NCBI GenBank assembly: GCA_934294885.1
Contig: CAKRAK010000011.1
Coordinates: 1 to 64,000 of the forward strand
DNA length: 64,000 bases
Reading direction: 5' to 3'
From: an uncultured Lachnospiraceae bacterium
GTDB taxonomy: Bacteria; Bacillota; Clostridia; Lachnospirales; Lachnospiraceae
Shown: in pieces, positions 51,656-60,264 of the stretch
How the letters are laid out: every line of letters starts with the position of its first letter
Position numbering within the stretch: position 1 is the stretch's first letter
Translations under genes and position numbers: made by a program
Notes under the pieces: model-generated
Told to the model about the DNA's origin: nothing
The model's input: only the letters and a program-made list of their open reading frames with translations
The model's database searches: none

Positions 51656-51730
51656 AACAGATATACCTCGCCTATCATATATTTAGGAATGTTACTTATC
51701 CATGTAGCCTTCACAAACCCATACACTGCT

Positions 51731-51759
51731 ATTTTACCCTTTTTAGGGGTACATGTAAA
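51731..51759 (-). promoter_or_regulatory. Promoter of pyk with a palindrome in the spacer
   Basis: TTTACA and TAAAAT with 17-bp spacing on the minus strand. The spacer holds ACCCCTAAAAAGGGT, a 15-bp near-palindrome that could be a regulator site overlapping RNA polymerase. Confidence 0.55.
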
Positions 51760-51803
51760 CCAAAAATTGGTGTTTGTTACCATCGGCTAATCGTTAACCG
51801 GAC

Positions 51804-51948
51804 GCTTACAAAAGCGCATGATGGTTCCTTACAAGGACCGTTCCCACTGTCTGCTCCTCGTAGCGGTACTAAATTCGTGCTTCGCACTTATTAAGTACCG
51901 ACGGGAGCAGATGTCCTTTTCAGGAATCCATCATGCACTTTTGAAAGC
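51804..51948. repeat. Family B nested-hairpin element, full copy
   Basis: Arms GCTT-AAAAG-GCATGATGG and CCATCATGC-CTTTT-AAGC enclose CTGCTCC/GGGAGCAG and, at the centre, the shared module TAGCGGTACTAAATTC, GTGC-TTC-GCAC, TTATTAAGTACCGACG. The central GGTACT/AGTACC pairing with TTAA/TTTA shoulders is the same as in family A, although the outer arms differ. Intergenic between pyk and the alarmone synthetase gene; no reading frame. Confidence 0.92.
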
Positions 51949-52042
51949 TGGTTTTTAGAGGGTGGACAGGGTTTTGCTTCCTTTTCAGAAATTAGTTTCT
52001 GCGAAAGAAAGAAATAAGAACTTTACTTTTGCATATAATATT

Positions 52043-52080
52043 AAGGGGCTGTGCACTATTCTTGGTGCGACAGCCCCTTT
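52043..52080 (-). terminator. Terminator of the alarmone synthetase gene
   Basis: Stem AAGGGGCTGT-GCAC / GTGC-ACAGCCCCTT, 14 bp with one bulge, just beyond the stop at 52097. A T run is weak on the minus strand. Confidence 0.7.
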
Positions 52081-52096
52081 GTGATAATCCCTTTAT

Positions 52097-53008
52097 CTAA
52101 TCCTGTATGGAAACAATAATATCGTCGTCATCATCGTAATCCTTATCCATTACGGTGTATCTGCCGGTGTTTCTTTTCTGAGCTTCCTTCTTTTTCTCTT
52201 CTTCCACAGAATCTAATTTGATACGGATCTGCTGCATAATCGTATCCGTCTCTGATATGCGTTCCGCACATGCCTTTAATTCTGTGGCAATCGAGTCCTC
52301 CGTATCCGGATCAATGTATTTTTTGTATTTCAATTCATGGTCAAGACTTGCCCAGAAATCCATGGCTATGGTTCGAATCTGAATCTCCACCCGCATCGGA
52401 GTTTTTCCCTTTGAGAAAAACACCGGAATCTCTACGATCATATGGTAGCTTCGGTAACCGTTTGGCTTCGGATTCCGGATGTAGTCTTTTATCTTTACAA
52501 CCCGCAGATCATCCTGCATTGCAATCAGATTTGCAACAGTGTAAATATCATCCACAAACTCACAAATAATACGAACACCGGCAACATCGGACAAATTCGC
52601 CATAACCGCTTCTACCGTGAAGGGAAGTCCCTTTTTATGAAGCTTCTGGATAATGCTTTCCGGTTTTTTGACTCTGGATGTAATACTGCTTATGGGATTT
52701 CTGTGATATCTGACTGACATTTCATCATTTAAAACCTCAGCCTTTGTCCGAACCTCCCGGATAGCACAGGAATACATCATCTGCATCTCTAAAAATGCCT
52801 GGGACTGCAGCATTAAAATCTTCATCTGTTCCATTAAGTCCCCTTTTATTTCAGGAAGCTGTTCCAGATCATCCTCCTTCTCTCTTAATCCCGGAAGCTG
52901 GACATTCTGGTAGCTTTTCTCCGGTTCCGTTACGGAAAATCCCTCCGGCTTTTGTTTTGTCATCGTGTCCTTTTCCACTATTTTATTGTCTTTTGTTTTA
53001 TTTCTCAT
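52097..53008 (-). CDS. Small alarmone (p)ppGpp synthetase
   Basis: 303 residues. After about 80 low-complexity N-terminal residues, the RelA/SpoT synthetase domain begins: RTKAEVLNDEMSVRYHRNPISSITSRVKKPESI, LSDVAGVRIICEFVDDIYTVANLI, KDYIRNPKPNGYRSYHMIVEIPV (synthetase catalytic region), and RVEIQIRTIAMDFWASLDHELKYKK. No hydrolase, TGS or ACT domain. Makes pppGpp or ppGpp from GTP and ATP. It is longer than RelQ because of the N-terminal extension. AAGGAA nine bases before the ATG at 53008 favours this start over 53017. The C-terminus ends in an Asp-rich DDDDD run. Confidence 0.93.
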   Translation of the reverse strand: MRNKTKDNKIVEKDTMTKQKPEGFSVTEPEKSYQNVQLPGLREKEDDLEQLPEIKGDLMEQMKILMLQSQAFLEMQMMYSCAIREVRTKAEVLNDEMSVRYHRNPISSITSRVKKPESIIQKLHKKGLPFTVEAVMANLSDVAGVRIICEFVDDIYTVANLIAMQDDLRVVKIKDYIRNPKPNGYRSYHMIVEIPVFFSKGKTPMRVEIQIRTIAMDFWASLDHELKYKKYIDPDTEDSIATELKACAERISETDTIMQQIRIKLDSVEEEKKKEAQKRNTGRYTVMDKDYDDDDDIIVSIQD

Positions 53009-53147
53009 ATTTCTCATTTCCTTTTTTGTTATTCCGGGTCATCCTATCAGATTATATTCCCATTTCCAATCATTTCTATTTATCTTACCATCTATTTATG
53101 TATCCTTTGTGAACTTACCAAATTCTGTGCCTCACTACAAATGACAG

Positions 53148-53236
53148 TTTTCGAAAGCAGATGATGGATTCCTGAAAAGGACATCTGCTTCCGTCGGTAC
53201 TTAATAAGTGCGAAGCACGAATTTAGTACCGCTGCG
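53148..53236. repeat. Family B element, left half only
   Basis: Matches the family B sequence at 51804-51948 (reverse orientation) from AAAGCAGATGATGGATTCC through CGAATTTAGTACCGCTGCGA. There it stops, and family A copy 5 begins one base later. The right half of family B is not found on the other side of copy 5. Confidence 0.9.
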
Positions 53237-53238
53237 AA

Positions 53239-53440
53239 TTGCGAAACGCACAATAACCTATATCAGTTGTGCAAAATTAATATGATATATAAGCAGGCTC
53301 TTGTAGCACACCGGCACTTAACGAGGAAAAGCGTTAGCGTATTCCGAGTTTAGTACCGCTGTGTGCGGATGAAGCGCAAGCGTGCCTGAGATATATCATA
53401 TTAATTTTGCACATGTCAAAAAGGAAAAAGCGTTTCGCAA
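53239..53440. repeat. Family A nested-hairpin element, copy 5, joined to a truncated family B copy
   Basis: TTGCGAAACGC/GCGTTTCGCAA termini enclose GTGCAAAATTAATATGATAT arms and the CACACCGGCACTTAACGAGG core. One core base differs from the other copies (GGCACT instead of GGTACT). The sequence AACGCCTATAA continues past the 3' end and is shared with copy 3. It lies upstream of the acyl-CoA ligase promoter. Confidence 0.95.
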
Positions 53441-53484
53441 ACGCCTATAACAATTACTTGACAGCAACCTTCACCTTGTCCGGC

Positions 53485-53513
53485 TTGACAAAAGATATTA
53501 GAAATTATACAAT
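53485..53513 (+). promoter_or_regulatory. Promoter of the acyl-CoA ligase gene
   Basis: TTGACA and TACAAT with a 17-bp spacer, about 73 bp before the ATG at 53586 and just beyond the end of family A copy 5. Confidence 0.7.
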
Positions 53514-53585
53514 TTACTTTAACCGATAAAAGCATTAAAACGTTAAATGCGCAAAGATTTAATACGGAGAAATGGAGAATTTATT

Positions 53586-55220
53586 ATGCCAATTACAGAG
53601 TTACTGGAACGTAATGTAAGAGATTTTCCGGATGACATATGTCTGGTAGAAATCAATCCGGAGGTAAAAGAAACACGGCGGGTTACATGGAAAGAATATG
53701 AGTTAATGGAGCCGAATCCTACAACTCATTACAGAAGAGAAATTACATGGCATGTTATGAACGAAAAAGCAAACCGCTTTGCCAATCTGTTAATCAGCAG
53801 AGGAATCAAAAAAGGTGACAAGGTTGCCATTTTATTAATGAACTGTTTAGAATGGCTGCCGATTTATTTTGGAATCTTAAAAACCGGTGCCTTAGCGGTT
53901 CCCCTTAACTTCCGATATGCCCCTGATGAAATTGAATATTGTGTCAACTTAGCAGATGTGGATATTCTGGTGTTCGGACCGGAATTCATCGGACGTGTGG
54001 AAGAAATTGCAGAATCCATCAGCAAGAACCGTTTGTTATTTTATGTTGGAGATAATTGTCCAACCTTCGCGGAAGATTACACTTCCATGACAATGAACTG
54101 TTCTTCCTTATCACCAAATATAACATTAACCGATCAGGATGATGCAGCGATTTATTTTTCATCCGGAACAACAGGCTTCCCAAAAGCCATTTTACATAAC
54201 CACGAAAGTCTGATGCATGCCGCAAGAGTGGAACAGATGCATCACGGTCAGACAAAGGATGATGTATTTTTATGTATTCCTCCGTTGTATCACACCGGAG
54301 CAAAAATGCACTGGTTCGGAAGTCTGATTTCCGGCGGCAAGGCTGTATTACTGCGTGGAACAAAACCGGAATATATATTGGATGCCGTTTCCAAAGAAAA
54401 ATGCTCCATTGTCTGGTTATTGGTTCCTTGGGCACAGGATATATTGGAAGCAATCGAAAGCGGAAAAGTTAATTTATCAGATTATGAGCTTTCCCAGTGG
54501 CGCTTAATGCACATTGGCGCACAGCCGGTTCCACCAAGTCTGATCAAAAAATGGAAAGAATATTTTCCAAATCACCAATATGATACCAACTACGGTCTTA
54601 GCGAATCCATTGGACCGGGCTGCGTTCATTTAGGTGTCGATAACATCCATAAAGTAGGTGCCATCGGAAAAGCAGGTTACGGATGGGAAGTTAAGATTGT
54701 AGATGAAAACGGTCAGATTGTGAACAAAGGGGATGTTGGAGAGCTTTGTGTAAAGGGTCCCGGCGTTATGACCTGTTACTATCATGACGAAAAGGCTACA
54801 AAGGAAGTATTAAAGGACGGCTGGTTATATACCGGTGATATGGCGCAGGAAGATGAAGACGGATTTATCTTCTTAGTAGACAGAAAGAAAGATGTCATTA
54901 TCAGCGGTGGAGAGAATATTTATCCGGTTCAGATTGAAGATTTTCTTCGTACCAATGATGCAATTCATGATGTTGCCGTAATCGGACTGCCTGACCACCG
55001 GTTAGGTGAGGTTACCTGTGCAATCATTGAGTTAAAAGAGGGCTTCGTTGTAACAGAGGAAGATATTAATGAGTTCTGCATGAAGCTGCCACGTTACAAG
55101 CGGCCTCACAAGGTCATCTTCACTGATATTCCTCGTAACCCAACAGGTAAGATTGAAAAACCAAAGCTTAGAGAAATGTATGCAGGCGGACGACTTGTAG
55201 AAGCCCAGAACAGAGGATAA
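53586..55220 (+). CDS. Acyl-CoA synthetase (AMP-forming)
   Basis: 544 residues of the ANL superfamily. Motif A3-like YFSSGTTGFPKAI (about residue 195), A5 NYGLSESIGP, A7 GWLYTGDMA, A8 RKKDVIISGGENIYP, and A10 NPTGKIEKPKLRE with the catalytic Lys. The C-terminal domain begins near residue 425. It activates a carboxylate with ATP and CoA. The acid is not evident, but length and motifs match medium- to long-chain or aromatic-acid CoA ligases. The GGAG-led start at 53586 is preferred over an ATG 39 bp earlier that lacks a ribosome site. The gene is isolated from the ACP cluster, so a link is only speculative. Confidence 0.9.
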   Translation: MPITELLERNVRDFPDDICLVEINPEVKETRRVTWKEYELMEPNPTTHYRREITWHVMNEKANRFANLLISRGIKKGDKVAILLMNCLEWLPIYFGILKTGALAVPLNFRYAPDEIEYCVNLADVDILVFGPEFIGRVEEIAESISKNRLLFYVGDNCPTFAEDYTSMTMNCSSLSPNITLTDQDDAAIYFSSGTTGFPKAILHNHESLMHAARVEQMHHGQTKDDVFLCIPPLYHTGAKMHWFGSLISGGKAVLLRGTKPEYILDAVSKEKCSIVWLLVPWAQDILEAIESGKVNLSDYELSQWRLMHIGAQPVPPSLIKKWKEYFPNHQYDTNYGLSESIGPGCVHLGVDNIHKVGAIGKAGYGWEVKIVDENGQIVNKGDVGELCVKGPGVMTCYYHDEKATKEVLKDGWLYTGDMAQEDEDGFIFLVDRKKDVIISGGENIYPVQIEDFLRTNDAIHDVAVIGLPDHRLGEVTCAIIELKEGFVVTEEDINEFCMKLPRYKRPHKVIFTDIPRNPTGKIEKPKLREMYAGGRLVEAQNRG

Positions 55221-55228
55221 CTATTATA

Positions 55229-55270
55229 AAAAAGAGGACAGACACCAACAATGGTGTCTGTCCTCTTTTC
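55229..55270. terminator. Bidirectional terminator between the acyl-CoA ligase and ileS
   Basis: AAAAGAGGACAGACACC pairs perfectly with GGTGTCTGTCCTCTTTT around an AACAAT loop, with A and T runs on both sides; it can serve the convergent genes. Confidence 0.92.
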
Positions 55271-55291
55271 AATATTTCATAAAACTACCTC

Positions 55292-58200
55292 TTACTGGTT
55301 CTTGGTAACACCAAGGTCTACCTTTTCACCGTTAATATTCCAGTTCTTTGTATAACCCTGGGCTTCACCATAAGTAATCTCTGTTGCAAGAACATCCTTG
55401 AAAATTGCTTCCTCATTGTTCTTCATGATTTCAGCAACCTTATCATTATTGGCTACAGAAATGGTAATCTTGTCCATAACCTCAAAGCCGGCTTCCTTAC
55501 GCATGGTCTGAACCTTGGAAATAATCTCACGAACAAAGCCTTCTTCAATCAGCTCCGGTGTTAACTTCTTTTCCAGTACAACGGTTACCGTATTATCGGA
55601 TACTGTCTCATAATCCGGATTCTCAGCCAGATCAATTAACAAATCTTCCTCTGCAAGTGAAATCTCAACATCACCTACATTAAACTTCAACGCACCCTCG
55701 CTCTTTAATGCAGCCATCGCTTCTTTTCCGTCTACATTTGCAAGATACTGCTTAATTCCACCCAGCTGCTTACCGTATTTTGGTCCAACTGTCTTTAACT
55801 GTGGCTTGAAGCTGTATGAAGCGAATTCCGATACATCATCCTTAAAGGTAACTGCCTTTACATTTAACTCATCTTCAATAATCTCAACAAAATACTCTGA
55901 AAGTGCCTTTGCAGCCTTTACATACATATTGCCAATCGGCTGACGGTTCTTGATATTGGCAGCATTTCTGGCAGCACGTCCCAAAACAACAATCTTAAGA
56001 ACCTCATCCATATCTGCTTCCAGCTCTGTATCGATTGCCTTTTCATCTGCAACAGGAAAGTCACAAAGATGAATTGACTTAGGAGCATTTTTATCTAAAT
56101 TGGTAACAAGGTTCTGATAAATATCCTCTGTCATAAATGGAATCATAGGAGCTGCAGCCTTACAAAGTGTTACCAATGCAGTATAAAGTGTCATATACGC
56201 ATTAATCTTATCCTGCTCCATTCCCTTTGCCCAGAAACGGTCACGGGAACATCTTACATACCAGTTACTCATATCATCCACAAACTCGGATAATCCACGG
56301 GTTGCCTCCGGAATCTTATAGCTTCCAAGAGATTCATCAACAGTCTTAACCATTGTATTCATCTTAGACAGAAGCCATTTGTCCATTACCGATAACTTGT
56401 CATAATCCAGACTGTATTTTGTCGGGTCAAACTGGTCAATCTCTGCATACAGTACATAGAATGCATACGTATTCCAAAGTGTACCCATGAATTTTCTCTG
56501 ACCTTCCACAACAGCATCCTCATGGAAACGGTTTGGCAGCCATGGAGCCGAATTACTGTAGAAGTACCAACGAATCGCATCGGCACCGTAAGCATTTAAC
56601 GCTTCCATCGGATCCACTGCGTTACCCTTTGACTTACTCATCTTGTTACCGTCTTTATCCAATACATGACCTAATACGATAACATTCTTATAAGGTGCTT
56701 TATCAAAAATCAAAGTTGAAATTGCCATCAGAGAATAGAACCATCCTCTTGTCTGGTCAACTGCCTCTGAAATAAAGTCGGCAGGGAAATTCTCCTCAAA
56801 AATATCCTGATTTTCAAAAGGATAATGCCACTGTGCAAATGGCATAGCACCTGAATCGAACCAGCAGTCGATTACTTCCGGTACACGCTTCATCTCGCCG
56901 CCGCAATCCGGACAGATTACCGTCACATCATCAATATACGGACGATGAAGCTCAATATCCTCAGGACAATTCTTACTCATGCTCTTTAATTCTTCGATGG
57001 AACCGATTGCATGCTGCTTTCCGCAGGAACACTGCCAGATATTAAGAGGTGTACCCCAGTAACGGTTACGGGAAAGACCCCAGTCCTGTACATTTTCAAG
57101 CCATGCACCGAAACGTCCCTTACCGATACCCTCCGGAATCCAGTTAACGGTATTATTGTTGGCAACCAATTTATCCTTTACCGCAGACATTTTAATAAAC
57201 CATGTATCACGAGCATAGTAAATCAATGGTGTATCACATCTCCAGCAGAATGGGTAATCATGCTCAAACTTAGGAGCATCGAATAACAATCCCTCTTTTT
57301 CCAAATCCATTAAAATCGGCTTATCTGCATCCTTTACAAACATACCGGCATAAGGCGTTTCTTCTGTCATTTCACCCTTTCCGTTTACAAACTGAACAAA
57401 AGGAAGGTTATAATTACGTCCAACATTTGCATCATCCTCACCAAATGCAGGAGCAATATGAACAATACCGGTACCATCTGACATCGTTACATAGCTGTCA
57501 CATGTAATGTAATGTCCTTTTTCAGGAAGCTTTGCAACATAGTCGCCGGTACATTTAAACAATGGCTCATACTCTTTATTCTCTAAATCCTTACCAACAT
57601 ATGTCTCTAATACCTCATAAGCTGCCACACCTTCTTCAGCATTTCCAAGCTTGCCTAATACGGTATCCAGCAATGCTTCTGCCATATAGTAGGTGTAACC
57701 GTCAGCAGCCTTTACCTTACAATACTTCTCATCCGGATTGACACAAAGAGCAACGTTACTTGGCAATGTCCAAGGAGTGGTTGTCCATGCAAGGAAATAT
57801 GCATCCTCTCCGATTACTTTAAAACGAACCACTGCCGAACGTTCTTTTACAGATTTGTAGCCCTGGGCAACCTCATGAGAAGAAAGAGGCGTACCGCAGC
57901 GAGGGCAGTAAGGAACAATCTTAAAGCCTTTATATAACAAGCCTTTATCCCAGATTTTCTTTAAAGCCCACCATTCAGACTCAATAAAGTTATTATGGTA
58001 AGTTACATATGGATCATCCATATCAGCCCAGAAACCGACTTTTCCGGAAAATTCTTCCCACATTCCTTTGTACTGCCATACAGACTCTTTACATTTGCGG
58101 ATAAAGGGATCCAAGCCATAAGCTTCAATCTGCTCTTTTCCATCAATTCCCAACTGCTTCTCAATCTCAAGCTCAACCGGAAGACCATGAGTATCCCATC

Positions 58201-58450
58201 CTGCCTTACGGATAATCTTATGACCCTTCATTGTCTGATATCTTGGAATCATATCCTTAATAACACGGGTAAGTACATGTCCGATATGTGGCTTACCGTT
58301 TGCTGTTGGAGGTCCGTCATAGAATGTATAAACCGGACATCCCTCTTTTTCTTTAATGGATTCTTCGAAAATTTTATTCTCTTTCCAAAAATCCAATGTC
58401 TTTTGCTCACGCTCTACGAAATTTAAATTTGCTGATACTTTTTCGTACAT
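55292..58450 (-). CDS. ileS: Isoleucyl-tRNA synthetase, long (type 2-like) form
   Basis: 1052 residues, about 110-130 longer than the Bacillus/E. coli type. Class I motifs are GPPTANGKPHIGHVLTR (HIGH) near residue 48 and GNKMSKSKGN (KMSKS) near residue 600. Editing domain with TTPWTLPSNVAL and HIAPAFGEDD. Zinc motifs CPRCGTPLS and CPDCGGEM. The C-terminal portion includes YVRCSRDRFW and an acidic tail ending NGEKVDLGVTKNQ. The size and KMSKS context match the eukaryote-like group whose bacterial members tend to tolerate mupirocin; that trait is inference. AAGGAAG precedes the start, 62 bp after the lipoprotein gene in the same operon as the T-box. Confidence 0.97.
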   Translation of the reverse strand: MYEKVSANLNFVEREQKTLDFWKENKIFEESIKEKEGCPVYTFYDGPPTANGKPHIGHVLTRVIKDMIPRYQTMKGHKIIRKAGWDTHGLPVELEIEKQLGIDGKEQIEAYGLDPFIRKCKESVWQYKGMWEEFSGKVGFWADMDDPYVTYHNNFIESEWWALKKIWDKGLLYKGFKIVPYCPRCGTPLSSHEVAQGYKSVKERSAVVRFKVIGEDAYFLAWTTTPWTLPSNVALCVNPDEKYCKVKAADGYTYYMAEALLDTVLGKLGNAEEGVAAYEVLETYVGKDLENKEYEPLFKCTGDYVAKLPEKGHYITCDSYVTMSDGTGIVHIAPAFGEDDANVGRNYNLPFVQFVNGKGEMTEETPYAGMFVKDADKPILMDLEKEGLLFDAPKFEHDYPFCWRCDTPLIYYARDTWFIKMSAVKDKLVANNNTVNWIPEGIGKGRFGAWLENVQDWGLSRNRYWGTPLNIWQCSCGKQHAIGSIEELKSMSKNCPEDIELHRPYIDDVTVICPDCGGEMKRVPEVIDCWFDSGAMPFAQWHYPFENQDIFEENFPADFISEAVDQTRGWFYSLMAISTLIFDKAPYKNVIVLGHVLDKDGNKMSKSKGNAVDPMEALNAYGADAIRWYFYSNSAPWLPNRFHEDAVVEGQRKFMGTLWNTYAFYVLYAEIDQFDPTKYSLDYDKLSVMDKWLLSKMNTMVKTVDESLGSYKIPEATRGLSEFVDDMSNWYVRCSRDRFWAKGMEQDKINAYMTLYTALVTLCKAAAPMIPFMTEDIYQNLVTNLDKNAPKSIHLCDFPVADEKAIDTELEADMDEVLKIVVLGRAARNAANIKNRQPIGNMYVKAAKALSEYFVEIIEDELNVKAVTFKDDVSEFASYSFKPQLKTVGPKYGKQLGGIKQYLANVDGKEAMAALKSEGALKFNVGDVEISLAEEDLLIDLAENPDYETVSDNTVTVVLEKKLTPELIEEGFVREIISKVQTMRKEAGFEVMDKITISVANNDKVAEIMKNNEEAIFKDVLATEITYGEAQGYTKNWNINGEKVDLGVTKNQ

Positions 58451-58512
58451 TTTCTTCTTCCTTTCTGTATGATTTTAATCACAAGCATCTGTTAAATGCT
58501 TCACAACCCGAA

Positions 58513-59034
58513 TTAATTCATCGGATTATCTAAATCTATTGTACAGTCCTCCGGACCGTTATAAACTCCGCTGTAAATCTTTGAACCATCTGCTGTAACA
58601 AAGAGATTACCAAGTCTTGACATATGGTCTCCATCCACCATCCAGCGCCAGTCAAAGGCTAAATAAGTAACACCGTCAACCTGAACATTCTCAATATAAC
58701 CATATGAATATTCATTACCGGTATCCTTGTCCTTCTCGCCTAATGTTACCTGAAGCATAGCTGTCGCATCCTCCGGCGAAATGGCTGTAACACCTTCACT
58801 GCCATCACTTACCTGCAAAGTATTTGCTTCTGTGGTTTTCTCTTCTGTTTTCTCTACAATTCTTGTTGTCGGTTCCTGTGTGGTACCCTCTGTCGGCTGG
58901 TCTAACAAAACCTCCTCCGAAGCATCGTCCGCTACCGCTTCAAGCTGTATATCATCGGAAGTATTTTGATTGCCACAGCCGGTAACAACCATAACAGATA
59001 ACGCCAATAAAAGAATCAATCCCTTTTTCTTCAT
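58513..59034 (-). CDS. Small lipoprotein of the ileS operon
   Basis: 173 residues. Type II signal peptide with the lipobox VVTGC (Cys20). A Thr/Glu-rich linker follows (residues 28-75, repeated TTEE/PTTR segments), then a globular domain with GVTAISPEDATAMLQVTLGEKDKDTGNEYSYGYIENVQVDGVTYLAFDWRWMVDGDHMSRLGNLFVTADGSKIYSGVYN. No known enzyme motif. It is the first gene behind the isoleucine T-box and 62 bp ahead of ileS, so it should be induced by isoleucine starvation. Confidence 0.85.
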   Translation of the reverse strand: MKKKGLILLLALSVMVVTGCGNQNTSDDIQLEAVADDASEEVLLDQPTEGTTQEPTTRIVEKTEEKTTEANTLQVSDGSEGVTAISPEDATAMLQVTLGEKDKDTGNEYSYGYIENVQVDGVTYLAFDWRWMVDGDHMSRLGNLFVTADGSKIYSGVYNGPEDCTIDLDNPMN

Positions 59035-59061
59035 ACTACCCTTCCTTTCCGCCTATCGGCT

Positions 59062-59372
59062 CATTACACATAAAAAAGCCCTTCTCATCCTGTATCAGGA
59101 CGAAAAGGGCTGTCTTTCGCTATACCACCTAATACAATGTACGCAACATTTCCCATATCCGGGTCTGTTTTTATACATGGTTTCTGTAACGGGAAACAAC
59201 CGTTGAAGCCTACTGGGACATTATCAGATTCATCACATAAAATCGCCTGTTCAGTTCAAAACTCAGGAGTGATATTCATCTTCCCGCTACTTCCATCCGG
59301 CTTTCACCGTCCCGGACTCGCTTTGGTTTTGCTGGAAAATTACTGTCTCCATCATCGTTTTTACAAAGATAC
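59062..59372 (-). promoter_or_regulatory. T-box riboswitch, isoleucine specifier
   Basis: Reading the minus strand: a promoter, then a long stem I containing GAAGATGAATATCACTCCTGAG with the specifier ATC (Ile) at 59271-59273, then the T-box bulge TTAGGTGGTATAGCG (59118-59132) and a terminator stem AGCCCTT-(loop)-AAGGGCT followed by TTTTTT at 59073-59112. Uncharged tRNA-Ile pairs with ATC and the T-box, disrupting the terminator. It controls the lipoprotein and ileS. Confidence 0.92.
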
Positions 59373-59376
59373 TTAA

Positions 59377-59405
59377 TATATAGCATCTCCCTTCTATTTT
59401 GTCAA
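59377..59405 (-). promoter_or_regulatory. Promoter of the T-box transcript, partly inside sdaAA
   Basis: TTGACA, 17-bp spacer and TATATA. The -35 box lies in the last codons of the serine dehydratase alpha gene, so the two units are packed end to end without a spacer. Confidence 0.65.
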
Positions 59406-60263
59406 TCTTTTATTCAGCTCCAATGCTGTTTGCGTCGTTGCCAGACCCTCTAAGCCGGTTTCCTTTAAACACACCGGTATCTGCTTTCCGATTCGTTGCA
59501 TGGCATCTATTGTTTCATCCGGAGCAATGGCACTCTGAATACCGGCAATTGCCATTTGAGAAGTAATCACTGCATTAACTGCTCCGCTGACGTTTCTCTT
59601 AATGCAGGGTACCTCCACTAATCCCGCAACGGGATCGCAGGTCAGTCCAAGCATATTTTTGATTGCCAATGCAACTCCATGAACAATCTGAGAATTATCT
59701 CCGCCCTCTAAAAATGTCAGTGCTCCCGCCGCCATGGCACTGGCTGTTCCGATTTCTGCCTGACAGCCACCCTCTGCACCGGAAATACTGGCACTGGCTG
59801 CAATAACCTCTCCGATTCCACCTGCTACATACAAAGCCTTTATAATTTCCTCCTCCGGAACCTGCTTATATTCTTTATAAGATAATAACACCGCCGGAAT
59901 CACTCCGCAGGAGCCTGCTGTCGGCATAGCCACGATTCGTTTCATACAGGCATTGGATTCTCCCATTTTTACCGCCTTTTCCATAACCATCGTAAGGAAA
60001 TCCCCAATCAGCCGATTTTCCTTTTTTCGAAACATTTCCAGCTTTGCTCCGTCTCCACCTGCCATGTTACTGGGAGACCTTAAGTCTGCATCATAATTTT
60101 CATCAGCACTTTGCATCACCCAAAGCAGCTTTTTCATATATTGGATGGATTCTTCCTCTGTAACATTTCTCTCCCGGCAGTCATTATAAAGAATCACCTT
60201 CCAAAAAGGCTCATTTGTATGATTTGATTCCTCTATAATTTCACTTAGCTTCGAAAATCCCAT
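59394..60263 (-). CDS. sdaAA: L-serine dehydratase, iron-sulfur type, alpha subunit
   Basis: 289 residues. The Fe-S cysteines are in PTAGSCGVIPAVLLSYKEYK and GLTCDPVAGLVEVPCIKRN. The sequence also shows GGIGEVIAASASISGAEGGCQAEIGTASAMAAGAL and ends with LEGLATTQTALELNKRL. With the beta subunit it forms an oxygen-labile enzyme that splits serine into pyruvate and ammonia. The start lies one base after the sdaAB stop, preceded by GGAG. Typical of anaerobic clostridia. Confidence 0.96.
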   Translation of the reverse strand: MGFSKLSEIIEESNHTNEPFWKVILYNDCRERNVTEEESIQYMKKLLWVMQSADENYDADLRSPSNMAGGDGAKLEMFRKKENRLIGDFLTMVMEKAVKMGESNACMKRIVAMPTAGSCGVIPAVLLSYKEYKQVPEEEIIKALYVAGGIGEVIAASASISGAEGGCQAEIGTASAMAAGALTFLEGGDNSQIVHGVALAIKNMLGLTCDPVAGLVEVPCIKRNVSGAVNAVITSQMAIAGIQSAIAPDETIDAMQRIGKQIPVCLKETGLEGLATTQTALELNKRLTK

Positions 60264-60264
60264 C

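Noticed and set aside
37746..53440. Ordinary insertion sequences or Rho-independent terminators only
   Set aside because: No transposase gene is present, the elements are about 160-215 bp with several nested arms, and copies occur in both orientations, between same-strand genes as well as convergent ones.
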